NCBI RefSeq assembly: GCF_048571275.1
Contig: NZ_CP182357.1
Span: forward strand, 2,480,001 to 2,544,000
DNA length: 64,000 nt
Direction: 5' to 3'
From: Marinarcus sediminis
Lineage (GTDB): Bacteria; Campylobacterota; Campylobacteria; Campylobacterales; Arcobacteraceae
The notes under the pieces are model-generated. The model did no database searches and was not told where the DNA came from. It saw only the letters and a list, made by a program, of their open reading frames with translations. Below are positions 25,015-34,325 of the stretch, piece by piece. Made by a program: the position numbers and the translations under genes. Numbering within the stretch: position 1 is the stretch's first letter; the number at the start of each line of letters is the position of its first letter.

Positions 25015-26916
25015 TTATAAAGCTTTTGCTGTGATTCTGTTAAGTCTTTGTGCAAACGCTACTGCGTCAGTAATTTCCATACCTTCACTGATTTTCGCTT
25101 GGTCTAAAAGTACCCAAGAAACATCTTCTATCATTTTATCATCGGCACAACCATTGAGTTTTGTTACAATAGCATGGTCTGGATTGATTTCTAAAATCGG
25201 TGCTGCTTCTGGCATTTCTTGACCCATTGCTCGCATCATTTGAGCCATTTGAGCCATTTGTTCGTTCCCCTCTTTAACCACACAAGAAGGCGATTCAGAG
25301 AGTCTGTTTGTCACTCTAACATCCGTAACGGCTTCGCCTAAAATCTCTTTGATTTTTTTCGTAATATCTTGGAATTTTTCTTCAACTTCTTTTTTTGCTT
25401 CTTCTGTTTGTTCAACTTTTGGAGCTTCACATAATGCCACATCTTTAAATGGCCACTCTTTATATGCACCAAATGTTGGTGTGATAATTTCATCGATTTC
25501 TTTGTCGTCTAAGATTAATACTTCGATGTCATTTTTCTTATAACTCTCAATCAATGGAGAGTTTCTTAAGATTTTTTCATTTTCACCTGTGATATAAAAA
25601 ATTGCTTTTTGTTCACTGTTGGCTCTCTCTTTATAGGCTTCTAATGAAGTAATTCCATCTACTTTTGTCGATTTGTATCGTACCAGTTCAAGTAAAGCTT
25701 CTTTGTTGGTGAAGTCTTGGTAAATTCCCTCTTTGATTGGTCGGTTATATTCTGCAATAAACTCTTTGTATTTCTCTTCATCTTTAGAGAGTTTTTTAAT
25801 TTCACTTAAGATTTTTTTCACTGAACTTTGTTTGATATTCGCTAAAATTCTGTTCTCTTGTAAAATCTCTCTTGATACATTTAATGGCAGATCTTCAGAA
25901 TCAATAATTCCTCTTACAAATCGAAGATACGTAGGTAAGAGTTCTTTTTCATCGTCTGTGATAAATACTCTTTTAACATAAAGTTTAACACCCGGTTGAT
26001 AATCGGCTCGGTACATATCCATTGGAGCTTTTTTAGGAATATAAAACAAGGTTGTATACTCATTGACACCCTCAACTCTTGTGTGTACTGTCATCATTGG
26101 ATTCGTTGAATCGTGAGAGATTGATTTATAAAAATCGTTATACTCTTCTTTTTTTATTTTGGCTTTTGGTTGCATCCAAAGTGCTGTGGCTTCATTGATT
26201 TTTTCGTGTTTTTTTTCTGTGGTTTTTTTCGCTTCTTTTCCTGCTTTTTTATCCTCTTCGCTTAACTCTTCTGTTACCTCTTCTGAGTAGTTTAAGAAAA
26301 TTGGGTAAGCAATATGGTTAGAGTATTTCCCAACAATATTTTTGATTCGGTATTTGCTTGCGAATTCACTTGCTTCTTCATCTTTAAGTTTGATGTAAAT
26401 AACCGTACCGTTTGACTCTTTAGTTGCAGGGGCTAAATCAAACTCACCTGTACCTGTGCTTGACCATTTATAAGCTGTCTCTTCTCCTGCTTTTTTTGAA
26501 ATCACATCAACACTTGATGCTACCATAAACACAGAGTAAAAACCAACTCCAAATTGCCCGATTAAGTTGCTGTCTTTTTTTGCATCACCCGTTAAGTTTT
26601 CAACAAATGATTTTGTACCCGATTTTGCAATAGTACCAATAGAAGCAATTAAATCTTCTTCGTTCATTCCAATACCATTGTCTGAAATGGTCAATGATTT
26701 GTCTGCTTCATCAAATGAAACATTGATTTCACCACTCCAAGAAGCGAACTTCTCTTTTAAGTTTTCATCGGTAAGTTTTAAGTAGTTTAATTTATCCAAA
26801 GCATCACTTGCATTTGAAACAAGCTCTCTTATGAAAATCTCTTTATTTGAGTATAAAGAGTGTGTCATTAAATGTAAAAGTTGTCCAACTTCTGTTTGAA
26901 ATTGATGTTTTGCCAT
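25015..26916 (-). CDS. htpG: Hsp90-family chaperone HtpG
   Basis: 633 residues, full length for the family. The N-terminal GHKL ATPase domain has ELVSNASDALDKL, DNGIGM, and GQFGVGFYSVFM; the middle domain has LYVKRVFITDD and GIIDSEDLPLNVSRE, and the C-terminal dimerisation domain runs to the end. A Met-rich segment (QMAQMAQMMRAMGQEM) lies in the C-terminal domain. HtpG refolds or stabilises client proteins during stress. SD is AGGAGA, 5 bases upstream. No HrcA/CIRCE element is visible in the 160 bp before the gene. Confidence 0.97.
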   Translation of the reverse strand: MAKHQFQTEVGQLLHLMTHSLYSNKEIFIRELVSNASDALDKLNYLKLTDENLKEKFASWSGEINVSFDEADKSLTISDNGIGMNEEDLIASIGTIAKSGTKSFVENLTGDAKKDSNLIGQFGVGFYSVFMVASSVDVISKKAGEETAYKWSSTGTGEFDLAPATKESNGTVIYIKLKDEEASEFASKYRIKNIVGKYSNHIAYPIFLNYSEEVTEELSEEDKKAGKEAKKTTEKKHEKINEATALWMQPKAKIKKEEYNDFYKSISHDSTNPMMTVHTRVEGVNEYTTLFYIPKKAPMDMYRADYQPGVKLYVKRVFITDDEKELLPTYLRFVRGIIDSEDLPLNVSREILQENRILANIKQSSVKKILSEIKKLSKDEEKYKEFIAEYNRPIKEGIYQDFTNKEALLELVRYKSTKVDGITSLEAYKERANSEQKAIFYITGENEKILRNSPLIESYKKNDIEVLILDDKEIDEIITPTFGAYKEWPFKDVALCEAPKVEQTEEAKKEVEEKFQDITKKIKEILGEAVTDVRVTNRLSESPSCVVKEGNEQMAQMAQMMRAMGQEMPEAAPILEINPDHAIVTKLNGCADDKMIEDVSWVLLDQAKISEGMEITDAVAFAQRLNRITAKAL

Positions 26917-27079
26917 GAATTTCTCCTATATTTATTAAATTTTGTAGTAAAATTTTACCACAACTTTATAAAAGGAAGCTAAAGTTTTGAAATAAATTAG
27001 CACTTTTATACCTTTAGTGCCAATTTAAGAAATAAACATTAAATATTTGATAGAATACTACTACAAATAAAGGATACAT

Positions 27080-28969
27080 ATGACTCAAGAACAATTTTTA
27101 GACGATGTGAGTTTAATCTATGACTATTTAGATGAACAAAAAACATCAATTAACCAATATATCACCTATTTAGAAAATAAAGAGTACGACAAATTAGAAC
27201 GGATAAACCAATTCGCTTCAAAACTGGGATTAAGTGATATTGACGACAATATACGACTTGCCCTTATTACACGTTTGGTCAATTTAAGAGATGACTCTTT
27301 GGTGCAAGTTTTAAAGAAACTGGGAAAAAATGAAAAAGAGGTGATTGAACTTCAAGAAAAAGCGTATGGATTTGTTAAAGAGTTTTGGCAAGAAAAACAC
27401 AAAAATACCGTTGAAAATTTTATCATATGGAAAAATCTTTTAACGCCATTTTACCAAGCCATTTTCAAAGGGGTTTATGAAGTTGGCTTAAAAATGAGCC
27501 AATGGCAAAGTTCTTGGACGGCACACATTATTAACAATATCAACAAAGAGTTGCTTGAAAAATTTGAAGGCAATGAAGCCAAAGTGTTTGAATACTTAGA
27601 AGAGAATAAACTCTTTGACCTAGGACACAACGACCAAACAGCAGACAGAAGTTACTCAGCACTTGTCAAACAAAACGATGGTACGTATGAGAGTGAAGCC
27701 TATATTCGTGCGTTTAAAAAAGAGACCACAGAAGTGATTAATGCACTTGAAATTTTTGCAGACAGTTTGATTGAACTCGAAGATGAAGTTTATCATCAAA
27801 AATGGGATTACATTCTGTATATTCAAACACTCATTAAAGCCTTTGCCGAAACCAACCGTAATAAACTTGTAGCACAATGGGCCGATGTGGACAGAGCGTG
27901 GATGAAAATTCAAACACCAATTCAAATTGGACACCCGCTTGAGTATTATGAAGACCATTTCAGAAAAGCTGTTGCCTTAGAGTGGGATATTCGTCTTTCA
28001 AATCCAAAGTTTGAGAAAAATGCGCAAAGAGTGGTCAAAATGAAAAATATGTTTGCCACGATTTTTCACAGTTTTCATATTGACCAAAACCATAAAAAAC
28101 ACGAAGCCATCTTTGATTTTTCTATGAAAAGTTTGGACAAAGTGCAACTTTATATTGGGCGACCTGCACTCTTCTTTGGAGCAGAATTCAATGGGCTTTT
28201 TTCAGCACAAGTTGTACCTAATGATGAGATAGTATCACGAGATGAAGGGAAAAAAATCTTTGCATTCTCTGATGAGATTTTACAAACGACAAGAGCCAAA
28301 CCCTTCTTAAAACTCTCAAGAGAGATTTTTGGACAAGCATTTTTAACACAAGACAGAAACTTCTTATTCAAAGAAGACAAAGCATGGCACGATGTTTATG
28401 ACATCACCACCATTGGGCATGAATACGGGCACATTTTATGGTGCGACGATGAAACCGAATCTGTCATGAACAAAACGGGCAATTTTAAAAACATTGAAGA
28501 GTTTAAAGCCACTACAGGAGGATTGGTTTCATTTTTTATTGGCAATGCCCAAAGTGAACTCTCACATCAAGTCTTTATGGACACCATCAAACGAGCCGTT
28601 GGACTCATTGGTTGGATGGAAGTCGATGAAGTACAACCTTACTATTGCGAAGGGCTTATTCACTTAACGGGACTGTTTGAAACAAAAGTATTAACCTGGG
28701 ACAATGAGAAACTCACCATCGATTTAAGTGACGATGCCTTTGTGGCACTCAAACAGTGGTATATAAAAACCTATCAAGATTTGGCACTGCATTATTTAGA
28801 GAAAAAAGATGCAACAGAGTTTTTAAACAAATATGCTACCAAAGAAGGAAAATATTTCTTACCTGTAAATAAAACAATAAAAGCATTTGTACAACACTAC
28901 TTTGAAAGATACAAAGCCATTGGGCAAGAGTTGGATACCGAAGATAAAAAGAGTAACTACACTATTTAA
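27080..28969 (+). CDS. ciaB: CiaB-family protein with a metalloprotease motif
   Basis: 629 residues. In length and overall sequence it is like the Campylobacter/Arcobacter invasion antigen B (CiaB) annotated across this group. A HExxH zinc-site motif, TIGHEYGHILW, is intact with H447, E448 and H451; an acidic third-ligand candidate lies in IEEFKATTGG about 25 residues later. The spacing is that of gluzincin peptidases such as the M3 family. CiaB is known as a host-invasion factor in C. jejuni, but the presence of a full peptidase site points to a peptidase activity in the cell, possibly oligopeptide degradation. There is no signal peptide. SD AAAGGA; -10-like TAGAAT upstream. Confidence 0.78.
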   Translation: MTQEQFLDDVSLIYDYLDEQKTSINQYITYLENKEYDKLERINQFASKLGLSDIDDNIRLALITRLVNLRDDSLVQVLKKLGKNEKEVIELQEKAYGFVKEFWQEKHKNTVENFIIWKNLLTPFYQAIFKGVYEVGLKMSQWQSSWTAHIINNINKELLEKFEGNEAKVFEYLEENKLFDLGHNDQTADRSYSALVKQNDGTYESEAYIRAFKKETTEVINALEIFADSLIELEDEVYHQKWDYILYIQTLIKAFAETNRNKLVAQWADVDRAWMKIQTPIQIGHPLEYYEDHFRKAVALEWDIRLSNPKFEKNAQRVVKMKNMFATIFHSFHIDQNHKKHEAIFDFSMKSLDKVQLYIGRPALFFGAEFNGLFSAQVVPNDEIVSRDEGKKIFAFSDEILQTTRAKPFLKLSREIFGQAFLTQDRNFLFKEDKAWHDVYDITTIGHEYGHILWCDDETESVMNKTGNFKNIEEFKATTGGLVSFFIGNAQSELSHQVFMDTIKRAVGLIGWMEVDEVQPYYCEGLIHLTGLFETKVLTWDNEKLTIDLSDDAFVALKQWYIKTYQDLALHYLEKKDATEFLNKYATKEGKYFLPVNKTIKAFVQHYFERYKAIGQELDTEDKKSNYTI

Positions 28970-28970
28970 T

Positions 28971-28993
28971 ATCCTGTGGAATTTCCACAGGAT
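28971..28993. terminator. Bidirectional terminator between ciaB and glutamate dehydrogenase
   Basis: The stem ATCCTGTGGA / TCCACAGGAT has a 3-base loop (9 bp with a 5-base loop is more likely). T-rich sequence follows on the plus side (TGTTTTATATT) and AATAT on the other. It fills the 28-bp space between two convergent genes. Confidence 0.85.
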
Positions 28994-28997
28994 TGTT

Positions 28998-31900
28998 TTA
29001 TATTAATGCCACGAGCATTTGATTGACCGTAATGGTAATTTCTTGTAAGTTTTTTGTCTCTTTTGCCATGAATTCATTGATTTGAATTTTAATGGTATTG
29101 AACAAATCTTCTTCATTACTGATGTAGTTATCAAACGCCACATCAGCAGATTCATTGACCCTTTTAAATGTCAAAATTTGCTCCGTATAATGCACCACAA
29201 TAAATTCAATAAATTTTAGCACTTGTGTTTTAAGAAGTGCTTCACTGCTGTCATTGATTTTTATATCATTGAGTAAATTAATCATTTCAAGAATTTTAAA
29301 CTCATGTACCAAAGAATAAAAAATCACCACAACATCTCGGAATGAATGCAGCGTTTTCTCTTTAATCATTATAGCCGCAACAGCAAAATTGAGGTAGTCT
29401 ATGACACCAAAAAAGAGATTAAAGTGCTCTTTTTCAGGAAGAATATCAATATAACTGTTGTGGTTAATTTCATCAAGTATTTTAAACAGTTCATCTTTGT
29501 GCCCAATAATATGTGCCGCTTCGATTTGATGATCTTTTAAATATTTGACCATCCATTTGGTTGTAAAGTTTAAAGTGTGCTCTAATTCATCCAACAATCG
29601 GTATTGCTCCTCAATTGGAAGGAAATAGTCGCTTCTGTAAAGGTCAAATCGAATTAATCTTGAACCAAAAAGGGCATTGACAGTAAGGTATGATTTAATT
29701 TTTAAAATAAATTTGTCAAATCCGAGAGTATCATAATCACTGACAAACGTTACCCCTTGTGAATTGATGATAATATCTGCGATTTTTGTGGCAATAATCT
29801 CTTTTTTAAGTGGATGTGAACTGATTTCGTGTTCGTAAGCCCCCACAAATGATTTTGGAAAATATTTATAAAGATATTGCATGGTAAAAACATCGTCCAA
29901 AAAGGTTGATTTTAGCAATATGGCTTTCATAAATATTTTTGAGTAAGAGAGCAATGAACATAAAATCGGTCGCACAATAGAGTTTTTTTGATTGATGATT
30001 TCATGTATATTTTCATTTTTAGGAATATAAAAATCGACTCGGTTAAACGAAACAATATTCTCTTCAAGCACAGATATGGTAGCAATAAAATCGTCCAAAT
30101 ATTTTCGACTTAAAACCTCATCTCTGGATATGGTTAAAGCTTGTTCGTAGTTATTCCAAAGCACTAAATTGACCACTTGTTCGGTTAAGCCCTCAAGTAT
30201 TTGTTGGTTTTCGCTGCGACAAATAATGCCTTTGTTTTCAATGCTGTTAAGCAATATTTTTAAATTAACTTCATGGTCTGAGGTATTGACACCTGCGGCG
30301 TTATCAATGCCATCAATATTGATTTTCCCACCTTTTAATGCATACTCAATTCTGGCTTTTTGTGTAAATCCTAAGTTCCCACCTTCACATACTATTCTGG
30401 CCTTTAAATCCGTAGCATCTACACGCACAGCTTCATTTTGTTTGTCGCCTAAATCTAAGTTACTCTCTTCACTGCTTTTAACATATGTTCCAACACCTCC
30501 ATTAAAAAGCAGATCCACCTTCATGGTTAAAAGTTTTCGACACAACTCTTCCCCACTCATGCTCTTTTTCGTCGTACCAATGAGTTTTTTAATCTCATCT
30601 GAGAGTTCAATATCTTTGGTTGATCGTAAAAATATTCCACCCCCTTTTGAAATAGTTGAAGTATCATACGCGCTCCAACTTCCATTGGCAGAAGTGAACA
30701 ACCTTTTTCTCTCTTCAAAACTCTTTTCAATATCAGGATTGGGATCTATAAAAATCTCTTTGTGACCAATAGCAGCAACAAGTTTTAGCATTTTTGATTC
30801 AATGAGCCCATTTCCAAAAACATCACCATTCATAGAACCAATTCCTACAACAGTAACGGGGTCTTTGTAAATATCAATCCCCTCTTCTATGAAAAATCGT
30901 TTGGTCGACATCAATGCACCTCGTGCAGTAATACCCAAATCTTTATGTCCAAAACCATTTGAACCCCCACTGGCAAATGCATCCCCCAACCAATACTCAC
31001 GCTCAATGGCAATGGCATTGGCCACATCACTCATGGAAGCGGTTCCTTTATCAGCAGCAACAACAAAATAGGTATCATCGTCATCGTAAGCGACCACTCT
31101 TTTGTCTTTTATGACTTCACCCTCTTTTACATTATCCACCATATCTAAAAGGTTATTGATAAACTCTGTATAGACTTCTGTAAAAAACTCTTTGGTGATT
31201 TCAGCATTGTCTCTTTTAATAACAAATCCACCTTTTGCTCCACTTGGAATAATGATTGAGTTTTTCCCCTCTTGTGTAATCATAAGAGATTTAATCTCTT
31301 GTCGGTAATCATCATGTCTGTCCGACCATCGTAAACCACCACGACTGATGTTGGTCATTCGTAAATGGATTCCAAAAAAATTTTGGTGATAGACAAATGT
31401 TTCAATATTGGGTTGAAGCCCTTTTAAATTTTCTGCAAATTGTTTGGTGTTGATTTTAAAAGCAATGGCATCTTTGTTGAAATAGTAATTTGTTCGTAAC
31501 ATTGCTTTGAGGCAAGCATACGTGAGTTTCAGAATTTTGTCATCTAAAATATTGGGCACTTTTTTGATGTGCTCTTCAATTTTTTGTTCTAAATCAGCTA
31601 AAGACTTCTCTCGTTTGGTCAATTTTGGATTAAACTTTGTAGAAAAATATTGTACAAACAGATTTGATATTTCGTCGTATGAAGTAATGGTATTGATAAT
31701 GGCTTCACTGTTTAATGAAATGACAGCTTGATCAATGTACTCAATAATAGCTGTCAATAAAAGAACACTTCTCATAGACAAATTTTGATTATACACCAGA
31801 GAAAAAAGTTTGGTTCGTTTAATATAACAATATTTTAAAGAGTGAGAAACCACATATTCAATGTTCTCTTTCGCCGACTCAATTTTGTCATTCTTTTCAA

Positions 31901-32183
31901 GATTGAGATTAAACCGACTGATAAAGATGGATTCGTTGTTGTAGTAAACGTTGTATGTAACCTCATCAATAATTTCAAATCCGAAGTTATGAAGTACAGG
32001 CGTAATAGAAGAGAGATACAACTCATTTTTAGAATAAATTTTTATGGAAGAGTTTTTACCTTTATAAACAATATCAGTAACAACATCCTCTTTTTCTAAC
32101 TTTTCATGCAAATTTTCTGGGATTTTTAAATCGTCTTGTGTCAATAACTGTGAACACACTGAATTCAGTTCTGTAGTTTCCAT
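28998..32183 (-). CDS. NAD-dependent glutamate dehydrogenase, large type
   Basis: 1061 residues, matching the 115-kDa class of bacterial NAD-GDH. The catalytic core has MTNISRGGLRWSDR, then GAKGGFVIK with the substrate lysine, SGGSNGFGHKDLGITARG and VGIGSMNGDVFGN, followed by CEGGNLGFTQ, and a long helical C-terminal domain. It deaminates glutamate to 2-oxoglutarate and ammonium, feeding amino acids into the TCA cycle; organisms of this group use amino acids as main carbon sources. It is a single gene with a poor SD (AAGGAT) before the ATG. Confidence 0.93.
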   Translation of the reverse strand: METTELNSVCSQLLTQDDLKIPENLHEKLEKEDVVTDIVYKGKNSSIKIYSKNELYLSSITPVLHNFGFEIIDEVTYNVYYNNESIFISRFNLNLEKNDKIESAKENIEYVVSHSLKYCYIKRTKLFSLVYNQNLSMRSVLLLTAIIEYIDQAVISLNSEAIINTITSYDEISNLFVQYFSTKFNPKLTKREKSLADLEQKIEEHIKKVPNILDDKILKLTYACLKAMLRTNYYFNKDAIAFKINTKQFAENLKGLQPNIETFVYHQNFFGIHLRMTNISRGGLRWSDRHDDYRQEIKSLMITQEGKNSIIIPSGAKGGFVIKRDNAEITKEFFTEVYTEFINNLLDMVDNVKEGEVIKDKRVVAYDDDDTYFVVAADKGTASMSDVANAIAIEREYWLGDAFASGGSNGFGHKDLGITARGALMSTKRFFIEEGIDIYKDPVTVVGIGSMNGDVFGNGLIESKMLKLVAAIGHKEIFIDPNPDIEKSFEERKRLFTSANGSWSAYDTSTISKGGGIFLRSTKDIELSDEIKKLIGTTKKSMSGEELCRKLLTMKVDLLFNGGVGTYVKSSEESNLDLGDKQNEAVRVDATDLKARIVCEGGNLGFTQKARIEYALKGGKINIDGIDNAAGVNTSDHEVNLKILLNSIENKGIICRSENQQILEGLTEQVVNLVLWNNYEQALTISRDEVLSRKYLDDFIATISVLEENIVSFNRVDFYIPKNENIHEIINQKNSIVRPILCSLLSYSKIFMKAILLKSTFLDDVFTMQYLYKYFPKSFVGAYEHEISSHPLKKEIIATKIADIIINSQGVTFVSDYDTLGFDKFILKIKSYLTVNALFGSRLIRFDLYRSDYFLPIEEQYRLLDELEHTLNFTTKWMVKYLKDHQIEAAHIIGHKDELFKILDEINHNSYIDILPEKEHFNLFFGVIDYLNFAVAAIMIKEKTLHSFRDVVVIFYSLVHEFKILEMINLLNDIKINDSSEALLKTQVLKFIEFIVVHYTEQILTFKRVNESADVAFDNYISNEEDLFNTIKIQINEFMAKETKNLQEITITVNQMLVALI

Positions 32184-32272
32184 TGTAATCCTTTAGCGTT
32201 TAGTAAAATCTTGCTAAAGTTATTATACTATGTCAAACATAAATTCGCATGAATGGTTTCAATTTGATTGCA

Positions 32273-32479
32273 TTATCGTTTAACTGCTGTAATACCTGGG
32301 TTTTCTGGTGTTCCTACATAGTCATCAAAATCGTTGTAATACTTCAAAGCAAAAAAGATTACTCCTATGAGTAAACCTGAAGCAATCACAAGAAAAATAA
32401 CTCTTCTTTTTTTCTTAGGTGTTTCATAATAGTCATCAATTTTTTCCAAACTCAATTCGCTTGAATCATATTTTTTCAT
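32273..32479 (-). CDS. Small single-pass membrane protein, 68 residues
   Basis: I use the ATG at 32479, which has GGGAG 7 bases upstream; the longer frame to 32533 has no binding site. An acidic N-terminus (SSELSLEKIDDYYETP) is followed by KKKRR and a hydrophobic helix (VIFLVIASGLLIGVIFFAL, about 27-45), then an acidic periplasmic tail. The positive-inside rule puts the N-terminus in the cytosol. No family is recognised. Confidence 0.65.
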   Translation of the reverse strand: MKKYDSSELSLEKIDDYYETPKKKRRVIFLVIASGLLIGVIFFALKYYNDFDDYVGTPENPGITAVKR

Positions 32480-32574
32480 TATCTTATCTCCCAATTTTTT
32501 CCTAACTATAATCCAATAAAATTTAACAAGCAAGATTAAAAAAAATTATATAAAAAAATTAAGAAAAGAAAATT

Positions 32575-33042
32575 TTACGCCATAACCACTTCAAAAATAG
32601 CATCCAATAACACAGCCAAATCATTGGGTTGAAGTTCTATGTCCAAACCTCTTTTCCCGCCACTCACATAGATGGTTTCAAACTCCAATGCGCTTTTATC
32701 AATCACAGTTCGTAATCGCTTTTTTTGTCCTAATGGAGAGATACCTCCTAAAAGGTATCCTGTAACTTTTTGAGCTTCATCTTTGTTTGCCATGACCGCT
32801 TTTTTAGCCCCGAAAACATTAGAAATATTTTTTAAGCCAAGTTGATTTGAGACAGGTATAACCGCTACAGCCAACTCTTTTGGGGAGAGTTCTACCAATA
32901 AGGTTTTAAAGACTTGTCGTTCGTCTAAGTTGAGTTTAGTTGCAGCTTCTGCACCATAGTTTGTGCAAGCAACATCGTGATCATATTTGTGAATGGTAAA
33001 TTCAATTTTATTTTTTTTCAGTAATCTGATTGCTGGGGTCAT
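32575..33042 (-). CDS. ybaK: Cys-tRNA(Pro)/Cys-tRNA(Cys) deacylase YbaK
   Basis: 155 residues, a complete YbaK/EbsC domain. Family features visible: the N-terminal TPAIRLLKKNKIEFTIHKYDHD, split as TPAIRLLKKNKI and TIHKYDHD; FKTLLVEL; AVIPVSNQLGLK; the GYLLGGISPLGQKKRL stretch near the substrate pocket; and VSGGKRGLDIELQPNDL. The enzyme removes cysteine wrongly attached to tRNA-Pro. Its ATG overlaps the stop of the alkC-like gene by 4 bases (ATGA), so it is translationally coupled to a DNA repair gene. Confidence 0.92.
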   Translation of the reverse strand: MTPAIRLLKKNKIEFTIHKYDHDVACTNYGAEAATKLNLDERQVFKTLLVELSPKELAVAVIPVSNQLGLKNISNVFGAKKAVMANKDEAQKVTGYLLGGISPLGQKKRLRTVIDKSALEFETIYVSGGKRGLDIELQPNDLAVLLDAIFEVVMA

Positions 33043-34112
33043 TTGAGTTGGAACTCCTTTTTGATTCTCTCTTGTCCATTAATAATAAGGGCAATATAGT
33101 GTTTGCCTAAATAGTGTTTTCGTGTGGTCATGTTTTTAAAACTCTGTTTTTTCGTAAACTTTTTGTGTTGTGATTTTATATCATTTTGGCTTATCATAAA
33201 GACTTTTTTATTGTGCGTATTGTTTGATTTTAAATAAAAAATTGCATACTCCAATCGTATATTGCCTAAAACTTCATTGGAGACTAACTCAAAAGAGAAA
33301 TTCAAAGAGTCATTGACCTTAACGCTTTCATCGCACGTAAAATTCTCTATGTTTACATGGTGTGATTGATCAAAACTAAACAAATTTAAAATGGCCACCT
33401 CACCTCTTTTAAGCAAAGTACGTGAAGCATGTTTGCATATCCAATCCAGAGTATTAGAAACGCCAAGATTCTTCTTCACAAAAGCTATTAATAGTTCAGG
33501 ATTATCTTTTGAGATGTCGTTTAAGTTATTTGCCACACTCTTTTGAACATATTTGCTCTGATCGTTTTTCAGTAACTCAATGATTTCCAACACGCGAGTC
33601 GGGTCTTTTTTAAACGAAGGCAATGCCACCGCCCAAGGGAGTCTGGGACGACACCCCTCCGAGGCTAAACGACGTAAATGTTCATTTGAACTCCTAGCCC
33701 AACGTTGCATTTGCTGCATGGTTGTATCTTCATACTTCAATATAAACTGCCGAACAGCAAACTCACTGCTGGAGTCTTGGGTAAACACTTCCAACGCTCT
33801 CATAGAGTTTTCAAAATCATCTAAGCCAAAAACCTCCACAAAGTCTTGAAAAAACATCGCTTCAAAGGAGAAAAAATAAGCCGAAACGGGTTTGAGTATT
33901 TCAAGTTGTTCTTTATATGGCAAAGGGATACAAGCATTGAGTTGTACAGCAATATGACGCATACGCGCTTTAAGTTCTAAGATTTCCCAAGTGGTATCAA
34001 AGATGGCATTGATAAAGGCTTCTTCATCAAAGTTTTTGTAGTTTTGTTTTATTTTATTTGCTAGGTTTATTATATACGCTTTCGTATATACGTTTTTTAA
34101 TTGTTCTGCCAT
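33039..34112 (-). CDS. alkC: AlkC-type DNA glycosylase with Ig-like C-terminus
   Basis: 357 residues. The N-terminal 230 residues are HEAT-like helical repeats with WARSSNEHLRRLASEGCRP and LPWAVALPSFKKDP, features of the AlkC branch of the AlkD/AlkC family. Residues about 245-357 form a beta-sandwich (DSLNFSFELVSNEVLG..., then KHYIALIINGQER) matching the Ig-like domain of AlkC-alpha proteins. Characterised members excise 3-methyladenine, 3-methylcytosine and related lesions without base flipping, with the Ig-like domain clamping the DNA. The gene is the first of a two-gene operon with ybaK. Confidence 0.82.
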   Translation of the reverse strand: MAEQLKNVYTKAYIINLANKIKQNYKNFDEEAFINAIFDTTWEILELKARMRHIAVQLNACIPLPYKEQLEILKPVSAYFFSFEAMFFQDFVEVFGLDDFENSMRALEVFTQDSSSEFAVRQFILKYEDTTMQQMQRWARSSNEHLRRLASEGCRPRLPWAVALPSFKKDPTRVLEIIELLKNDQSKYVQKSVANNLNDISKDNPELLIAFVKKNLGVSNTLDWICKHASRTLLKRGEVAILNLFSFDQSHHVNIENFTCDESVKVNDSLNFSFELVSNEVLGNIRLEYAIFYLKSNNTHNKKVFMISQNDIKSQHKKFTKKQSFKNMTTRKHYLGKHYIALIINGQERIKKEFQLK

Positions 34113-34325
34113 TTGTATGTTCCAAAGTTTTTATTCTATTTTATAATAAGTTTTTAGAAAGGATGGTTTTTATTTCATTATGTAAAATATATTTTAATTT
34201 CTTAAAGAAACTGATAAGTGTACTTTTATCTTAAATTCAGCACCTAATAGATTATAAGATTCAAATACCTAAAAACTTCTAACATGATTACATAACAAAA
34301 GTTTAAAATATTAGTTATCAAACAT

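Noticed and set aside
30169..30765. A 198-residue open frame on the plus strand within the glutamate dehydrogenase gene
   Set aside because: It is antisense to a conserved coding region, has serine/leucine-rich shadow composition and no binding site.
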